Of a DNA stretch of 64,000 nucleotides, positions 24,868 through 33,277 are shown one piece after another. The notes beneath the pieces were generated by a model. That model searched no databases, was not told the DNA's origin, and saw nothing but the letters and a program-made list of their open reading frames with translations. Source of the DNA: Massilia sp. YIM B02763 (lineage in GTDB: Bacteria; Pseudomonadota; Gammaproteobacteria; Burkholderiales; Burkholderiaceae_D); the NCBI RefSeq assembly GCF_030412015.1, contig NZ_JASNRD010000012.1, positions 62,001 through 126,000 on the forward strand. Reading direction: 5' to 3'. The position numbers and the translations under genes are program-made. The number at the start of each line of letters is the position of its first letter. The stretch's first letter is position 1.

Positions 24868-25967
24868 GCGGCGCGTGCCACGTCCCCGCGGCCGTCCAGT
24901 TCATGGCCGAAGTGGACGAGCACGGAGTCGATGGCGCGGGACGCGGCCGGGCTGCCGTCGCGCAGGGCCTGCGCCAGTGCGGCCAGGCGCGCGGCGGTGC
25001 CGCCTGGCGTAGGCAGCGCCAGCAGCGCCAGCGCTTCGTCGATGGCGTCGCGGCCGGCATTGCCCGCGGATGCGCGCCAATGCGCCAGCACGGCGCAGGC
25101 GGCGTCGCAGGCGCGCTCTCCCTCGGCCAGCACGAGCACGGTGCCGGGATGCACGTCGACGCCGTGGCGCCCCAGCGTATCGGCGTCGAGCGGGATGTCG
25201 GCCATGGCGGCGGGCAGGATCGCGCCCGCGGCGCCGCCCGGCAGGCAGGCGTACAGCCGGGCGCCTTCGCGCAGGCCGCCGCAGTAGTCGTCGACCAGTT
25301 CGCGCGCCGTGGTGCCGGCCGGTACCAGCTTGACGCCGGGCACGCGCACGGCCCCGGACACGGCGAAGGAGCGCAGGCCGCGCTTGCCGTGCCGGCCCTG
25401 GCTCGTGAACCAGTCGGCGCCGCGCTCGAGGATGTCGCGCACCCAGTGCAGGCTTTCGGCGTCCTGTTCCAGCAGGGTGCCGGTGGCCGGCGAGGCCTCG
25501 TCGACCGCGATGTGCGCCAGGCCGCTCGCCGGCGGATCGGCGCGCAGATGGGCCAGCTCCTGCCGCAGCATGGCGCGCAGGCCGGGTTCGCCGTCGGGCA
25601 GGCGCAGCTGCACGTGGTCGATGCCTGCGGCCCAGGCGGCAACCAGCGCGCCTTCCAGCACCCGGTGCGGGTCGCTGCCCAGGTAGTGGCGGTCGCGGAA
25701 GGCCCAGGGCCCGCCGCCGTCGACGCCCAGCAGCAGCGTGCGCGGGCCGGCCGCGCTGCGCACCTGGCGCCAGCGCCGGCCGGCCGGGACGGTGCCGCCG
25801 CCGGCGTCGGGAATGCGCAGGCCGGCGGCCATCATCGTCACGATCGCGCTTTCCGGATGCATGCGCCCGCCCAGGCAGGCCTGCAGCAGGCGGTAGCCGC
25901 CGGCGGCGCGGTAGGCCGCGTGGTCCACATAGCCGGCATCCACTGCCTTGTCGTCGATCGCTCCCAT
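24864..25967 (-). CDS. NuoF/FdsB-like protein with degenerate FMN and Fe-S motifs
   Basis: 367 residues that follow the NADH-binding (NuoF) fold of formate dehydrogenase beta or complex I. The region VLEGALVAAWAAGIDHVQLRL corresponds to the NuoF core. The SLBB-type stretch is FAVSGAVRVPGVKLVPAGTTARELVDDYCGG-like (about 203-233). The FMN loop GRGGAGFPTG is replaced by PDAGGGTVPAG, and the ESCGxCxxCR cluster motif by ACDAACAVLAHWR, so flavin and 4Fe-4S binding are doubtful. It opens the tungstate-importer operon. A role with a Mo/W formate dehydrogenase, perhaps assembly or sensing, is inference only. Confidence 0.6.
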   Translation of the reverse strand: MGAIDDKAVDAGYVDHAAYRAAGGYRLLQACLGGRMHPESAIVTMMAAGLRIPDAGGGTVPAGRRWRQVRSAAGPRTLLLGVDGGGPWAFRDRHYLGSDPHRVLEGALVAAWAAGIDHVQLRLPDGEPGLRAMLRQELAHLRADPPASGLAHIAVDEASPATGTLLEQDAESLHWVRDILERGADWFTSQGRHGKRGLRSFAVSGAVRVPGVKLVPAGTTARELVDDYCGGLREGARLYACLPGGAAGAILPAAMADIPLDADTLGRHGVDVHPGTVLVLAEGERACDAACAVLAHWRASAGNAGRDAIDEALALLALPTPGGTAARLAALAQALRDGSPAASRAIDSVLVHFGHELDGRGDVARAA

Positions 25968-26126
25968 GCGTGTCCCCTCGTCCGTTCTCGTCCTGCCGCT
26001 GTTCCTGAGCGGTTCTTGTCGGCAGGATCATAAACCGCCGGGCGGATGGGGGGCGCATGACAGGGACGCACGGCCCGGTTATCATCGCCGGTTCTCCGGC
26101 CCGGCCGGACCCCAGCAAGGAAGCGC

Positions 26127-27680
26127 ATGAACCAGGAATTCGACGTGGCGCAGCTGCTGGCCGGCCTGCCGGCCCGCATCGACGCCATTCCCCGCGCCGT
26201 CGCCGCGCGCACGCCCGGCGCCCCGGCGCTGGCCGAAGCCGGCCATACCGTCACCTACCGCGCCCTGGTCGACGCCGTCGACCGCCACGCGGCGCTGCTG
26301 CGCGAACTCGGCGTGCGCCGCGGCGACCGGGTGCTGCTGGCGAGCGAGAACTGCGCCGCCCAGGTGGCGCTGATCTTCGCGGCATCGACCGTGGGCGCGT
26401 GGATCGTCAACGTCAATCCGCGCCTGACCGCGCCCGAGCTGGATGGCATCGCCGTGCACAGCGGCGCGCGCATCGCGCTGTACACGGCGGGGGTGTCGGC
26501 CGAGGCGGCGACGCATGCGGCGCGCGCGGGTGCGCAGGCCTGCCCCGGCTTCGACGGCCTGATGGCGGGGCCGCGCAGCGACGATTGCATGCCGGAAGCC
26601 GACGGCGACGACCCCGTCGCCGCCCTCGTCTACACGACGGGCACCACGGGCCAGCCGAAGGGCGTGATGCTGAGCCACCGCAGCCTGCTGTACGTGGCCG
26701 CCGTGTCGAGCCGCCTGCGCGGCCTGGTGCCGCAGGACCGCGCCTGGGGCGTGCTGCCCATCTCGCACGTCTACGGCCTGACCTCGGTGATGCTGGGCAC
26801 CCTGAGCGCGGGCGCCTGCCTGCAGCTGGCGCCGCGCTTCGCGCCGCAGGAGATGCTGGCCGCCATCCGCGACGAGGGCCTCACCATCGTGCAGGGCGTG
26901 CCGGCCATGTACGCGCGCCTGCTGGCGCTGCCCGGCATCGCCGGCACCCGCTCGCCGTTACACCTGCCGTCGCGCCTGCGCTTCGCCTATGCCGGCGGCT
27001 CGCCGCTCGACCCGCAGCTCAAGGAGCGCGTCGAGGCGCTGCTCGGCACGCCCCTGCACAACGGCTACGGCCTCACCGAAGCCGCGCCCACGGTCAGCCA
27101 GACCCGCCTGGACGCGCCCCGCGCCGACACGGCCGTCGGCCTGCCGATCCCCGGCGTCGAGGTGCGCCTGGTCGACCGCCACGGCAACGACCTGGCCGGC
27201 GACGGCACGCCGGGAGAACTATGGGTGCGCGGCCCGAACCTGATGCGCGGCTACTACCGCGAACCGGCCTTGAGTGCGGCCGCGCTGCGTCCCGGCGGCT
27301 GGCTGAACACGGGCGACATGGCGACCCGCGCGGCGGACGGCGCGCTGTCCATCGTCGGGCGCAGCAAGGAATTGATCATCCGCTCGGGCTTCAACGTGTT
27401 CCCGCTGGAAGTCGAGACGGCGCTCAACAGCCACCCGGGCGTCACCCAATCGGCGGTGGTGGGCAGGCCGTGCGCGGACGGCAACGAGGAAGTGGTGGCG
27501 TTCGTGCAGCCGGCACCGGGCGAGGCGCCCGCGCCCGACGAACTGGCCGCCTGGGCGGCCGCGCGCCTGGCGCCGTACAAGCGGCCGGCGCGCATCGTGG
27601 CGCTGGCGGCGCTGCCGGCGGCGCCGAGCGGGAAGGTCCTCAAGCACGTGCTGGCGAAGATGGCGCTGGAATTGCCGTAA
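26127..27680 (+). CDS. Acyl-CoA synthetase-like class I adenylate-forming enzyme
   Basis: A 517-residue ANL-family ligase that activates a carboxylate as acyl-AMP. The P-loop YTTGTTGQPKG is at about 170-180, the A5 motif NGYGLTEAAP, A7 TGD, the hinge GRSKELIIRSGFNVFPLEVE and the catalytic Lys in PSGKVLKH at the C-terminus. It is complete. The substrate is not predictable. The start at 26127 (MNQEFDVAQ) follows an AAGGAAG ribosome site. It is divergent from the tungstate operon, 160 bp away. Confidence 0.88.
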   Translation: MNQEFDVAQLLAGLPARIDAIPRAVAARTPGAPALAEAGHTVTYRALVDAVDRHAALLRELGVRRGDRVLLASENCAAQVALIFAASTVGAWIVNVNPRLTAPELDGIAVHSGARIALYTAGVSAEAATHAARAGAQACPGFDGLMAGPRSDDCMPEADGDDPVAALVYTTGTTGQPKGVMLSHRSLLYVAAVSSRLRGLVPQDRAWGVLPISHVYGLTSVMLGTLSAGACLQLAPRFAPQEMLAAIRDEGLTIVQGVPAMYARLLALPGIAGTRSPLHLPSRLRFAYAGGSPLDPQLKERVEALLGTPLHNGYGLTEAAPTVSQTRLDAPRADTAVGLPIPGVEVRLVDRHGNDLAGDGTPGELWVRGPNLMRGYYREPALSAAALRPGGWLNTGDMATRAADGALSIVGRSKELIIRSGFNVFPLEVETALNSHPGVTQSAVVGRPCADGNEEVVAFVQPAPGEAPAPDELAAWAAARLAPYKRPARIVALAALPAAPSGKVLKHVLAKMALELP

Positions 27681-27690
27681 GCGGTACGCA

Positions 27691-27850
27691 ATGGTGGGCA
27701 CGTGGTGCCCACCCGACGGCCACGGTGATTAACGCACGTTACCGGATGGTAGGCACGTGGTGCCACCCTACGCCACGGTGATTAACGCACGTTACCGGAT
27801 GGTGGGCACGTGGTGCCCACCCTACGCCACGGTGATTAACGCACGTTACC
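27691..27850. repeat. Three tandem ~54-bp repeats
   Basis: Units at 27691-27745, 27746-27798 and 27799-27850 contain the palindrome GTGGGCACGTGGTGCCCACC and then CGGTGATTAACGCACGTTAC. Units are 55, 53 and about 52-54 bp, differing by small indels. A single copy of the palindrome half is also at 39315-39338. They begin 11 bp after the acyl-CoA synthetase stop. Confidence 0.9.
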
Positions 27851-27932
27851 GTCGCCCCTGCGCAGGCAGGGGCCTAATTTGACCTCGGTGGCGCTCTGAC
27901 AAAATTGGGCCCCTGCCTGCGCAGGGGCGACG
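27851..27932. repeat. REP-like palindrome pair, CCCC/GGGG variant
   Basis: GTCGCCCCTGCGCAGGCAGG and its inverted partner (about 27903-27932) follow the 54-bp tandem repeats directly. Confidence 0.85.
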
Positions 27933-27935
27933 GGG

Positions 27936-28000
27936 TTTTCCGCTGCCGTTTTCCGCTGCCGTTTTCCGTAGCCGTTTCCCACCGCCGTTTTCCGCTACCT
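27936..28000. repeat. Five tandem 13-bp repeats
   Basis: Units of TTTTCCGCTGCCG start at 27936, 27949, 27962, 27975 and 27988. The first two are identical and later ones drift. The last unit contains the stop codon of the small gene at 27995-28231, so expansion could extend or shorten that protein. Confidence 0.85.
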
Positions 28001-28231
28001 GCGCCGCTTCTTCCAGTTGTAGTCCGGCCCCGTCACGTCCACCCCCGGATGCCCCACCACGTCCGGATGCTCCGAGCACATCGTCACGAAGCGCACGCCC
28101 TCGCCTTCGCGCTGGCGCCGGCGCAGGTCCTCCATGAAGCGCATCGCATCCACCATCGCGTCCGTCCCGAAGGCCTGCGCATGCGGCGTGCTGCCGGCGG
28201 CATCGGCGATCGTCCAATAAACCATGTACAT
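27995..28231 (-). CDS. Conserved small hypothetical protein (78 aa)
   Basis: A soluble 78-residue protein: MYMVYWTIADAAGSTPHAQAF at the N-terminus, a helix MRFMEDLRRRQREGEGVRFVTMCSE, then a PDVVGHPGVDVTGPDYNWKK end with a basic tail (KKRRR). It resembles short uncharacterised proteins I know from Burkholderiales genomes, but I cannot name a family. A ribosome site (GGAGAAA) precedes the ATG at 28231. The stop codon is inside a tandem repeat. Confidence 0.65.
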   Translation of the reverse strand: MYMVYWTIADAAGSTPHAQAFGTDAMVDAMRFMEDLRRRQREGEGVRFVTMCSEHPDVVGHPGVDVTGPDYNWKKRRR

Positions 28232-28328
28232 CGTTTCTCCTTTTGCGCCTCGGCGCTTCCTCCGGCAGCATGTCGGCGCGCCCCGTGTCCTGTCAAGGAG
28301 CGTGTCCAGCGGCCAGTGTCATATATAA

Positions 28329-28394
28329 ATTGACTATGCACGTAGGACTACTCCTAAATCTTTCCTATATGTGGGCCACCCCACACAAGGAGGT
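28329..28394 (+). promoter_or_regulatory. Promoter-leader region of the GH1-SDR gene
   Basis: TTGACT (28330-28335) may be a -35. TAGGA-CTAC-TCCTA (28343-28356) is a 5-4-5 inverted repeat overlapping the expected -10 area, a likely operator. A hairpin TGTGGG-CCAC-CCCACA (28370-28385) is followed by a perfect Shine-Dalgarno AAGGAGGT (28387-28394) about 50 nt upstream of the gene's own AGGAAA-ATG. No good coding frame begins there except very short ones. Confidence 0.35.
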
Positions 28395-28444
28395 GGATCG
28401 CTTGTCTAGGCTAAGGCCTTGGATCAAATACGCAGGAAACGCTC

Positions 28445-30706
28445 ATGAACCTCAACAGTCATATTCAGCCAGCAACTTCTCCGCTCCAGGTCTGGGGCGG
28501 TCTCGAATGCACCGTCAACCGCGTACGCGACGAATACTTTTCCCAGATGGACCGCAACGGCCATGCAGAGCGCCTGCAGGACCTGGAGCGCTTTGCCTCG
28601 CTCGGCATCAAGGCCATCCGCTACCCCGTGCTATGGGAACGCACGGCGCCGGACGGCATCGAGTCGGCCGACTGGTCATGGTCCGACGAACGCCTGCCCG
28701 TGCTGCAGCAACTGGGCGTCTCGCCCATCGTCGGCCTGATCCACCACGGCAGCGGCCCGCGCCATACGAGCCTGATGGCCCCCGATTTCGCCGACAAGCT
28801 TGCCGAATACGCGGGCGCCGTGGCGCGCCGTTATCCGTGGGTCGAGTACTGGACCCCGGTCAACGAACCCTGCACGACCGCGCGCTTCTCCGGCCTGAAC
28901 GGCGTCTGGTACCCGCACGGCAGCAGCGAGGCGGAATTCATCCGCGCGCTGATCAACCAGTGCCGTGCCGTGGTGCTGTCGATGCAGGCGATCCGCGCCG
29001 TCAACCCGGACGCCAAGCTGGTGCAGACCGACGACCTGTCGCGCACTTACGGCACGCCGGAAATGGCCGAGATCACCAACTTCTTCAACGAGCGCCGCTG
29101 GCTCGGCTGGGACCTCTTGTGCGGCAAGGTCGACGAACAGCACGCGCTGTGGAACTACCTGCTCGAGAACGAGGCCACGGCCGAGGAGCTGCTGTGGTTC
29201 AAGGAGAACCCCTGCCCGCCGGACATCATCGGCGTCAACTACTACATCACCAGCGAGCGCTGGCTCGACCACCGTCTGGAACGCTATCCGGAAAGCCGCC
29301 GCACCCAGTACCGCGGCATCCCCCACGCCGACATCGAATGCCCGCGCGTGCTGGCCACGCCGACGCCGGGCGTGGGCCCGCTGCTGCAGGAAACCTGGGA
29401 CCGCTACGGCCTGCCGATCGCGATCACCGAGGCCCACATCGACGCCAACCGCGAAGACCAGCTGCGCTGGCTCGTCGAGATGTGGAATGCGGCCAAGAAG
29501 GTCCAGCAGGGCGGCGCCGACATCCGCGCCGTCACCGTGTGGGCGCTGCTCGGCTCCTACGACTGGAACTGCCTGGTCACGGCCTGCAACGGCTACTACG
29601 AATCCGGCCCGTACGACGTGCGCGGCCCGCAGCCGCGCCCGACCGCCGTCGCCACCCTGATGCGCGAGCTGGCCAGCGGCCGTCCGCTGTCGGCCCCGGT
29701 GCTGCAGGGCCAGGGCTGGTGGCGCCGGCCGGGACGCTTCCTGGCCAAGCCCGTGGCGACCCGCACGACGGTGGCCGACATCGCCGAACGCGGCGCCTTC
29801 CGCTCCACCTTCCCGCAACCGATCCTGATCACGGGCGCCACCGGCACGCTGGGCCGCGCCTTCGCCCGCATCTGCGCGGAACGCAACCTGGCCTGCCACG
29901 TGCTGACGCGCCAGGAGATGGACATCGCCGATCCGGCCTCGGTGGAGGCGGCGATCGTGCGCTTCAAGCCCTGGGCGATCATCAACGCCGGCGGCTACGT
30001 GCGCGTCGACGATGCCGAGGAGGACGTCGAACGCTGCATGCGCGAGAACGCGCACGGCCCGACGGTGCTGGCGCTGGCCGCGATCCGCCATGCGCTGCGC
30101 TTCGCGACCTTCTCCAGCGACCTGGTGTTCGACGGCACCCTGGGCCGTCCCTACGTCGAGTCCGACCGGGTATCTCCGCTGAACGTGTACGGCCGCAGCA
30201 AGGCCGACGCCGAACGGCGCGTGCTCGATTCCGACCCGCAGGCCCTCGTCATCCGCACCAGCGCCTTCTTCGGCCCGTGGGACGAGCACAACTTCGTCAC
30301 GCAAGCGCTCGACGCCCTCGGCAACGGCCGCGAATTCGCCGCCGCCGGCGACATGATGGTCACGCCGACCTATGTGCCGGACCTGGTCAATACCACCCTC
30401 GACCTGCTGATCGACCGCGAATGCGGCATCTGGCACCTGAGCAACGGCGAGGCGATGAGCTGGGCGGACCTGGCGCGCCGCGCCGCGGAGGCCGCAGGCG
30501 TCGATGCAGGCGGCCTGCGCGAGATCTCCGCCGCCGACATGGGCCTGCGCGCGCCGCGCCCGGCGGCAAGTGCCCTGAGCAGCGAACGCGGCATGCTGCT
30601 TCCCTCGTTCGACGACGCGCTGGCGCGTTACTTGAGTGACCGGGAGGCAGTTAATGCCGCGGACGGCAGCAGAATGTTCGAGTACGTGCACACGAAAGAG
30701 GCTTGA
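28445..30706 (+). CDS. GH1-like glycosidase fused to an RmlD/SDR sugar-nucleotide reductase-like domain
   Basis: A 753-residue two-domain protein. Residues ~10-430 follow the family 1 glycoside hydrolase barrel: acid/base Glu in PVNEPC (about 141) and nucleophile-like Glu in IAITEAH (about 329). Residues ~455-740 are an NAD(P)-binding reductase like dTDP-4-dehydrorhamnose reductase: GATGTLG (about 463-469), YGRSK with the catalytic Tyr/Lys (about 582-586), and PTYVPDLVNTTLDLL. No signal peptide, so it is cytosolic. The last ~18 residues differ from a second copy of the 3' end found at 32991-33083. The joint role of the two domains is unknown; sugar remodelling is a guess. Confidence 0.85.
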   Translation: MNLNSHIQPATSPLQVWGGLECTVNRVRDEYFSQMDRNGHAERLQDLERFASLGIKAIRYPVLWERTAPDGIESADWSWSDERLPVLQQLGVSPIVGLIHHGSGPRHTSLMAPDFADKLAEYAGAVARRYPWVEYWTPVNEPCTTARFSGLNGVWYPHGSSEAEFIRALINQCRAVVLSMQAIRAVNPDAKLVQTDDLSRTYGTPEMAEITNFFNERRWLGWDLLCGKVDEQHALWNYLLENEATAEELLWFKENPCPPDIIGVNYYITSERWLDHRLERYPESRRTQYRGIPHADIECPRVLATPTPGVGPLLQETWDRYGLPIAITEAHIDANREDQLRWLVEMWNAAKKVQQGGADIRAVTVWALLGSYDWNCLVTACNGYYESGPYDVRGPQPRPTAVATLMRELASGRPLSAPVLQGQGWWRRPGRFLAKPVATRTTVADIAERGAFRSTFPQPILITGATGTLGRAFARICAERNLACHVLTRQEMDIADPASVEAAIVRFKPWAIINAGGYVRVDDAEEDVERCMRENAHGPTVLALAAIRHALRFATFSSDLVFDGTLGRPYVESDRVSPLNVYGRSKADAERRVLDSDPQALVIRTSAFFGPWDEHNFVTQALDALGNGREFAAAGDMMVTPTYVPDLVNTTLDLLIDRECGIWHLSNGEAMSWADLARRAAEAAGVDAGGLREISAADMGLRAPRPAASALSSERGMLLPSFDDALARYLSDREAVNAADGSRMFEYVHTKEA

Positions 30707-30737
30707 ATGCGATTTTAAGTGGCGCAAAGACAAGCAG

Positions 30738-30773
30738 AGGGCCCCTTTCTCTTTCAGAAAGGGGCCCTTTTTC
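30738..30773. terminator. Strong terminator between the GH1-SDR and immunity-like genes
   Basis: AGGGCCCCTTTCT and AGAAAGGGGCCCT form a 13-bp stem with a 5-nt loop, followed by TTTTC. It can serve the plus-strand gene and, less well, the convergent minus-strand gene. Confidence 0.9.
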
Positions 30774-30827
30774 GTTCACTGCTTCGACAACATGTGGTAG
30801 CTGATAGCTCAGCACCCGCGAAATCCT

Positions 30828-31295
30828 CTAGAAATCCTTACACACATAGGCCGCTAAATCGTTTTCCGGGGTAAAAGGCAGCCAGTAAAATGGCGCTTTT
30901 ATTGCCAAAGTGTAGACATCTGCGCCAGGCACGACTATAAGATCGTCCCCATTGCCCGTGCATAACATAAATCCACATTCAGCTTCGTACTCATCTGAAA
31001 GGTAGACAAGCTTTTGAATTCTCCGTACCTCCGACCAAGATAGAGGCAGGCTCACCATTTCCGGAGCGTCGTCCGCGTTGACCACTTCGAACGTGAGCGT
31101 GCCAATCTCTTCCCAACCGCCGATGCCGTGCATATCTACACCCACCTTGAGAGTTCGGCCATCGCATAACCGCAGCCACAATGTCGCTGGCGGCCCGACC
31201 TTTGGGGTATTAATTGCATAAGCACTTAAGCCATTGGACAATCCCGCTGCCAATGCGGGGGCAGAAACCACATCAAAACACATTACCTTCTTCAC
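30828..31295 (-). CDS. Candidate immunity protein for the RHS toxin tail
   Basis: A 155-residue soluble acidic protein (MKKVMCFDVVSAPALAAGLS ... DLAAYVCKDF). It starts with GTG at 31295 after an AGGAG ribosome site, only 12 nt past the RHS stop, so the two genes are translationally linked. An internal ATG four codons on is the alternative start. Gene order (toxin C-terminus, then a small unrelated gene) is the standard polymorphic-toxin arrangement. Family not recognised; the immunity role is inferred from position. Base composition is AT-rich compared with the flanks. Confidence 0.55.
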   Translation of the reverse strand: MKKVMCFDVVSAPALAAGLSNGLSAYAINTPKVGPPATLWLRLCDGRTLKVGVDMHGIGGWEEIGTLTFEVVNADDAPEMVSLPLSWSEVRRIQKLVYLSDEYEAECGFMLCTGNGDDLIVVPGADVYTLAIKAPFYWLPFTPENDLAAYVCKDF

Positions 31296-32990
31296 AATAT
31301 CTCCTAATTAATAGTGAAGGGTTTCAGGCAGCTTGTTGTCATTACCGGGTATCTCAATGCGAGGGCCGTCGCCTGGGTTCTTGGTGCCGGGGCGAATCCA
31401 AACACCATTATCGCCGACCTGCGCGCCAGGAATTTTGCTTCGGCCATCACTATCTGGGAACGGTTTTCCTGTACCACCAGTCAACTTATCAAAATCCTTT
31501 TCAGCATCGCCAGTTCCACCATTTTCTGGCGTAAGTGGTCCGCTCGTATGGCGCTTTCCGCTATTACTTGGGCCTGCACGCGGGTCGCTTTGGTCGCCAA
31601 CCAAGTCGCTGGGAACTGGCGGCGGGCTGTTCTTGTTCGGCTTTGAGGCGTCTGCCGAGTCACTTCTCTTGGGTCCCGAATGGTTACGCCACACGTCAAA
31701 TGCACGGTTCATGACGGCTCTGGCCTGCGGGTCGGTCGCGTATTTCCAGGCACCGACTGCGAGCACGGTAGCTCCGCCTACAAATCCCACTACGATTGCA
31801 TTCCTACCGTCAGGATCAACGTAGCTGTACGGATTATTGTTCACATAGCTATAGCGGTTGAAGTTACTTCCCGTAAGCACGTCGGCCGCTACTGGGTCGT
31901 TACTCAAAAATCGTCCGGCCACCGGATCATAATACCGCTGCTGCATGTACGTCAGGCCAGTATCCGCATCGTTCACATGTCCCGTGAACCCAATCGTGGG
32001 CGTCGTACCGGCTGCGACATAGCCATAGGGTTCATAGCTCGTGCGGCTCACGACCTGGCCGTTGGCGTCGGTACGTGCCACAGGGCTACCAAGGCCATCG
32101 GTATGGATGTACGTGACGCCGTTTGACGCGGTCGAGCCAGCGGCAGTCGTCATTGTTTCCGTATAGGTCGCTGTTCCGCCAGCGCCGCTGGCCGTCCAAG
32201 TACAGGTCGACGGATAGTTGACCCATCCCGATTGCGCCGTCATCGTGCGCGATCCATTGACTGCGAGCGATTCATTGACGGTATAGCCGGTCCCTCCGGC
32301 CGAACACGTATGCACGAGCGATGTCGCATTGGAAGTGCCCCAGGTCATGGAGAAAGCTTGTCCAGCCGTCATGGCCGTGTGCGATGCGCTGATCGTAGGC
32401 GCCGGCGTACTAGTGACCGGATCGACGACGATGTAAGTGGTGCTTGTCTGGCCGAAACGCTGGTGGTATTCCCACACCATCCCCCACTGGAAGGGATATG
32501 TGCCAGAGCTCGTCGGCGCACGCATTTGGAAGCTGAAAGTCGTATTCTGACCAGGTGCGACACTCGACGTATTCATGCTGACACGATTCACCCCCCAGAT
32601 CATGTTGTCGTCCGGGTTCGCAAGAAGATAGTCAGGCGTCGTCCACGTTACGTTCCCCGTGTTTTTCAAGGTCAGCGACACATTGTAATAACTGCCTGCC
32701 GTTACCCGCGAAGGTACATTGGCGGACACGACTTGGGCATCGTAGACTGGTGACGGGGCAGTGACGGTGATCGTTGTAGAGGCGACTGGGCCGAACCAGT
32801 ACGCGCCCTCTCTTAACATGCCCCAACTGAAGCTGTACGTTCCGGGTGTCGACGGGGCCGTAATCGTGAAACCGAAAACTGCCTGACTTTTCGGTGTGAC
32901 TACGCTGGCGAGTTCTACCCGGCCAGTTCCCCAGATCTGATTGTCTTGGGGGGTTTTGCGACCCGAGCCTGTAGGGATTGGTAACACCAG

Positions 32991-33083
32991 GCCACCCTGG
33001 CGCGTTACCTGAGCGACCGGGAAGCGGTGCAGGCCAGGGCCGAAACTGGCACCGCGGGGTTTGCGAAGAGCAAGGAAGCGTAA
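32991..33083 (+). pseudogene. Duplicated 3' end of the GH1-SDR gene
   Basis: The plus-strand frame ending TAA at 33081-33083 reads ATLARYLSDREAVQARAETG plus a tail ending KSKEA. It matches LARYLSDREAV and final KEA of the GH1-SDR protein. At the DNA level about 39 bp from CTGGCGCGTTAC are near identical, with changes mostly at third positions. It has its own terminator. This is the scar of an insertion into the 3' end of the gene. Confidence 0.8.
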
Positions 33084-33089
33084 GCGGGC

Positions 33090-33120
33090 GGCCGGGGTAG
33101 CGACGCCCCGGCCGTTGTTT
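33090..33120 (+). terminator. Relic terminator behind the duplicated 3' end
   Basis: GGCCGGGG and CCCCGGCC with an 8-nt loop are followed by GTTGTTT, 7 nt after the TAA of the relic. It was probably the terminator of the undisturbed GH1-SDR gene. Confidence 0.75.
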
Positions 33121-33277
33121 CTGAACATTACAATTTGTCCATGGTATTTACGGCAAGCATTTCGCATTGATACACTGCGTTACATGACGTTACCCTGCGT
33201 CACTTAACGTGTATCGAGGTCCACATGCCTGCCGTCCTGCGTTGCCTCCCTGCCGATCTCGCGCCGGAGCGGCGCGC

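Larger units (their letters stand above)
31308..33167 (-). pseudogene. RHS-family polymorphic toxin, 5'-truncated, with C-terminal toxin region
   Basis: The open frame encodes 619 residues, but the first ~60 read backwards through the relic of the GH1-SDR gene and are not RHS-like, so the true start is lost. Real content begins near codon 60 with a partial NBR1-Ig-like repeat (SGRKTPQDNQIWGTGRVEL), a second complete one (TWTTPDYLLANPDDNMIWGV), another Ig-like stretch, then the RHS core DGLGSPVARTDANGQVV ... GLTYMQQRYYDPVAGRFLSNDP and NPYSYVDPDGRN. After this comes a variable ~150-residue tail ending DNGVWIRPGTKNPGDGPRIE ... PETLHY, probably the toxin; its activity is not identified. An expressed short form is possible. 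Confidence 0.75.

Noticed and set aside
27691..28000. Possible CRISPR array
   Set aside because: Units are directly adjacent without variable spacers and no cas genes are present.
33000..33167. Annotated start of the RHS frame at 33167 as a true N-terminus
   Set aside because: The first ~60 codons read antisense through the relic of the GH1-SDR gene and its terminator, so they are not a natural RHS start.
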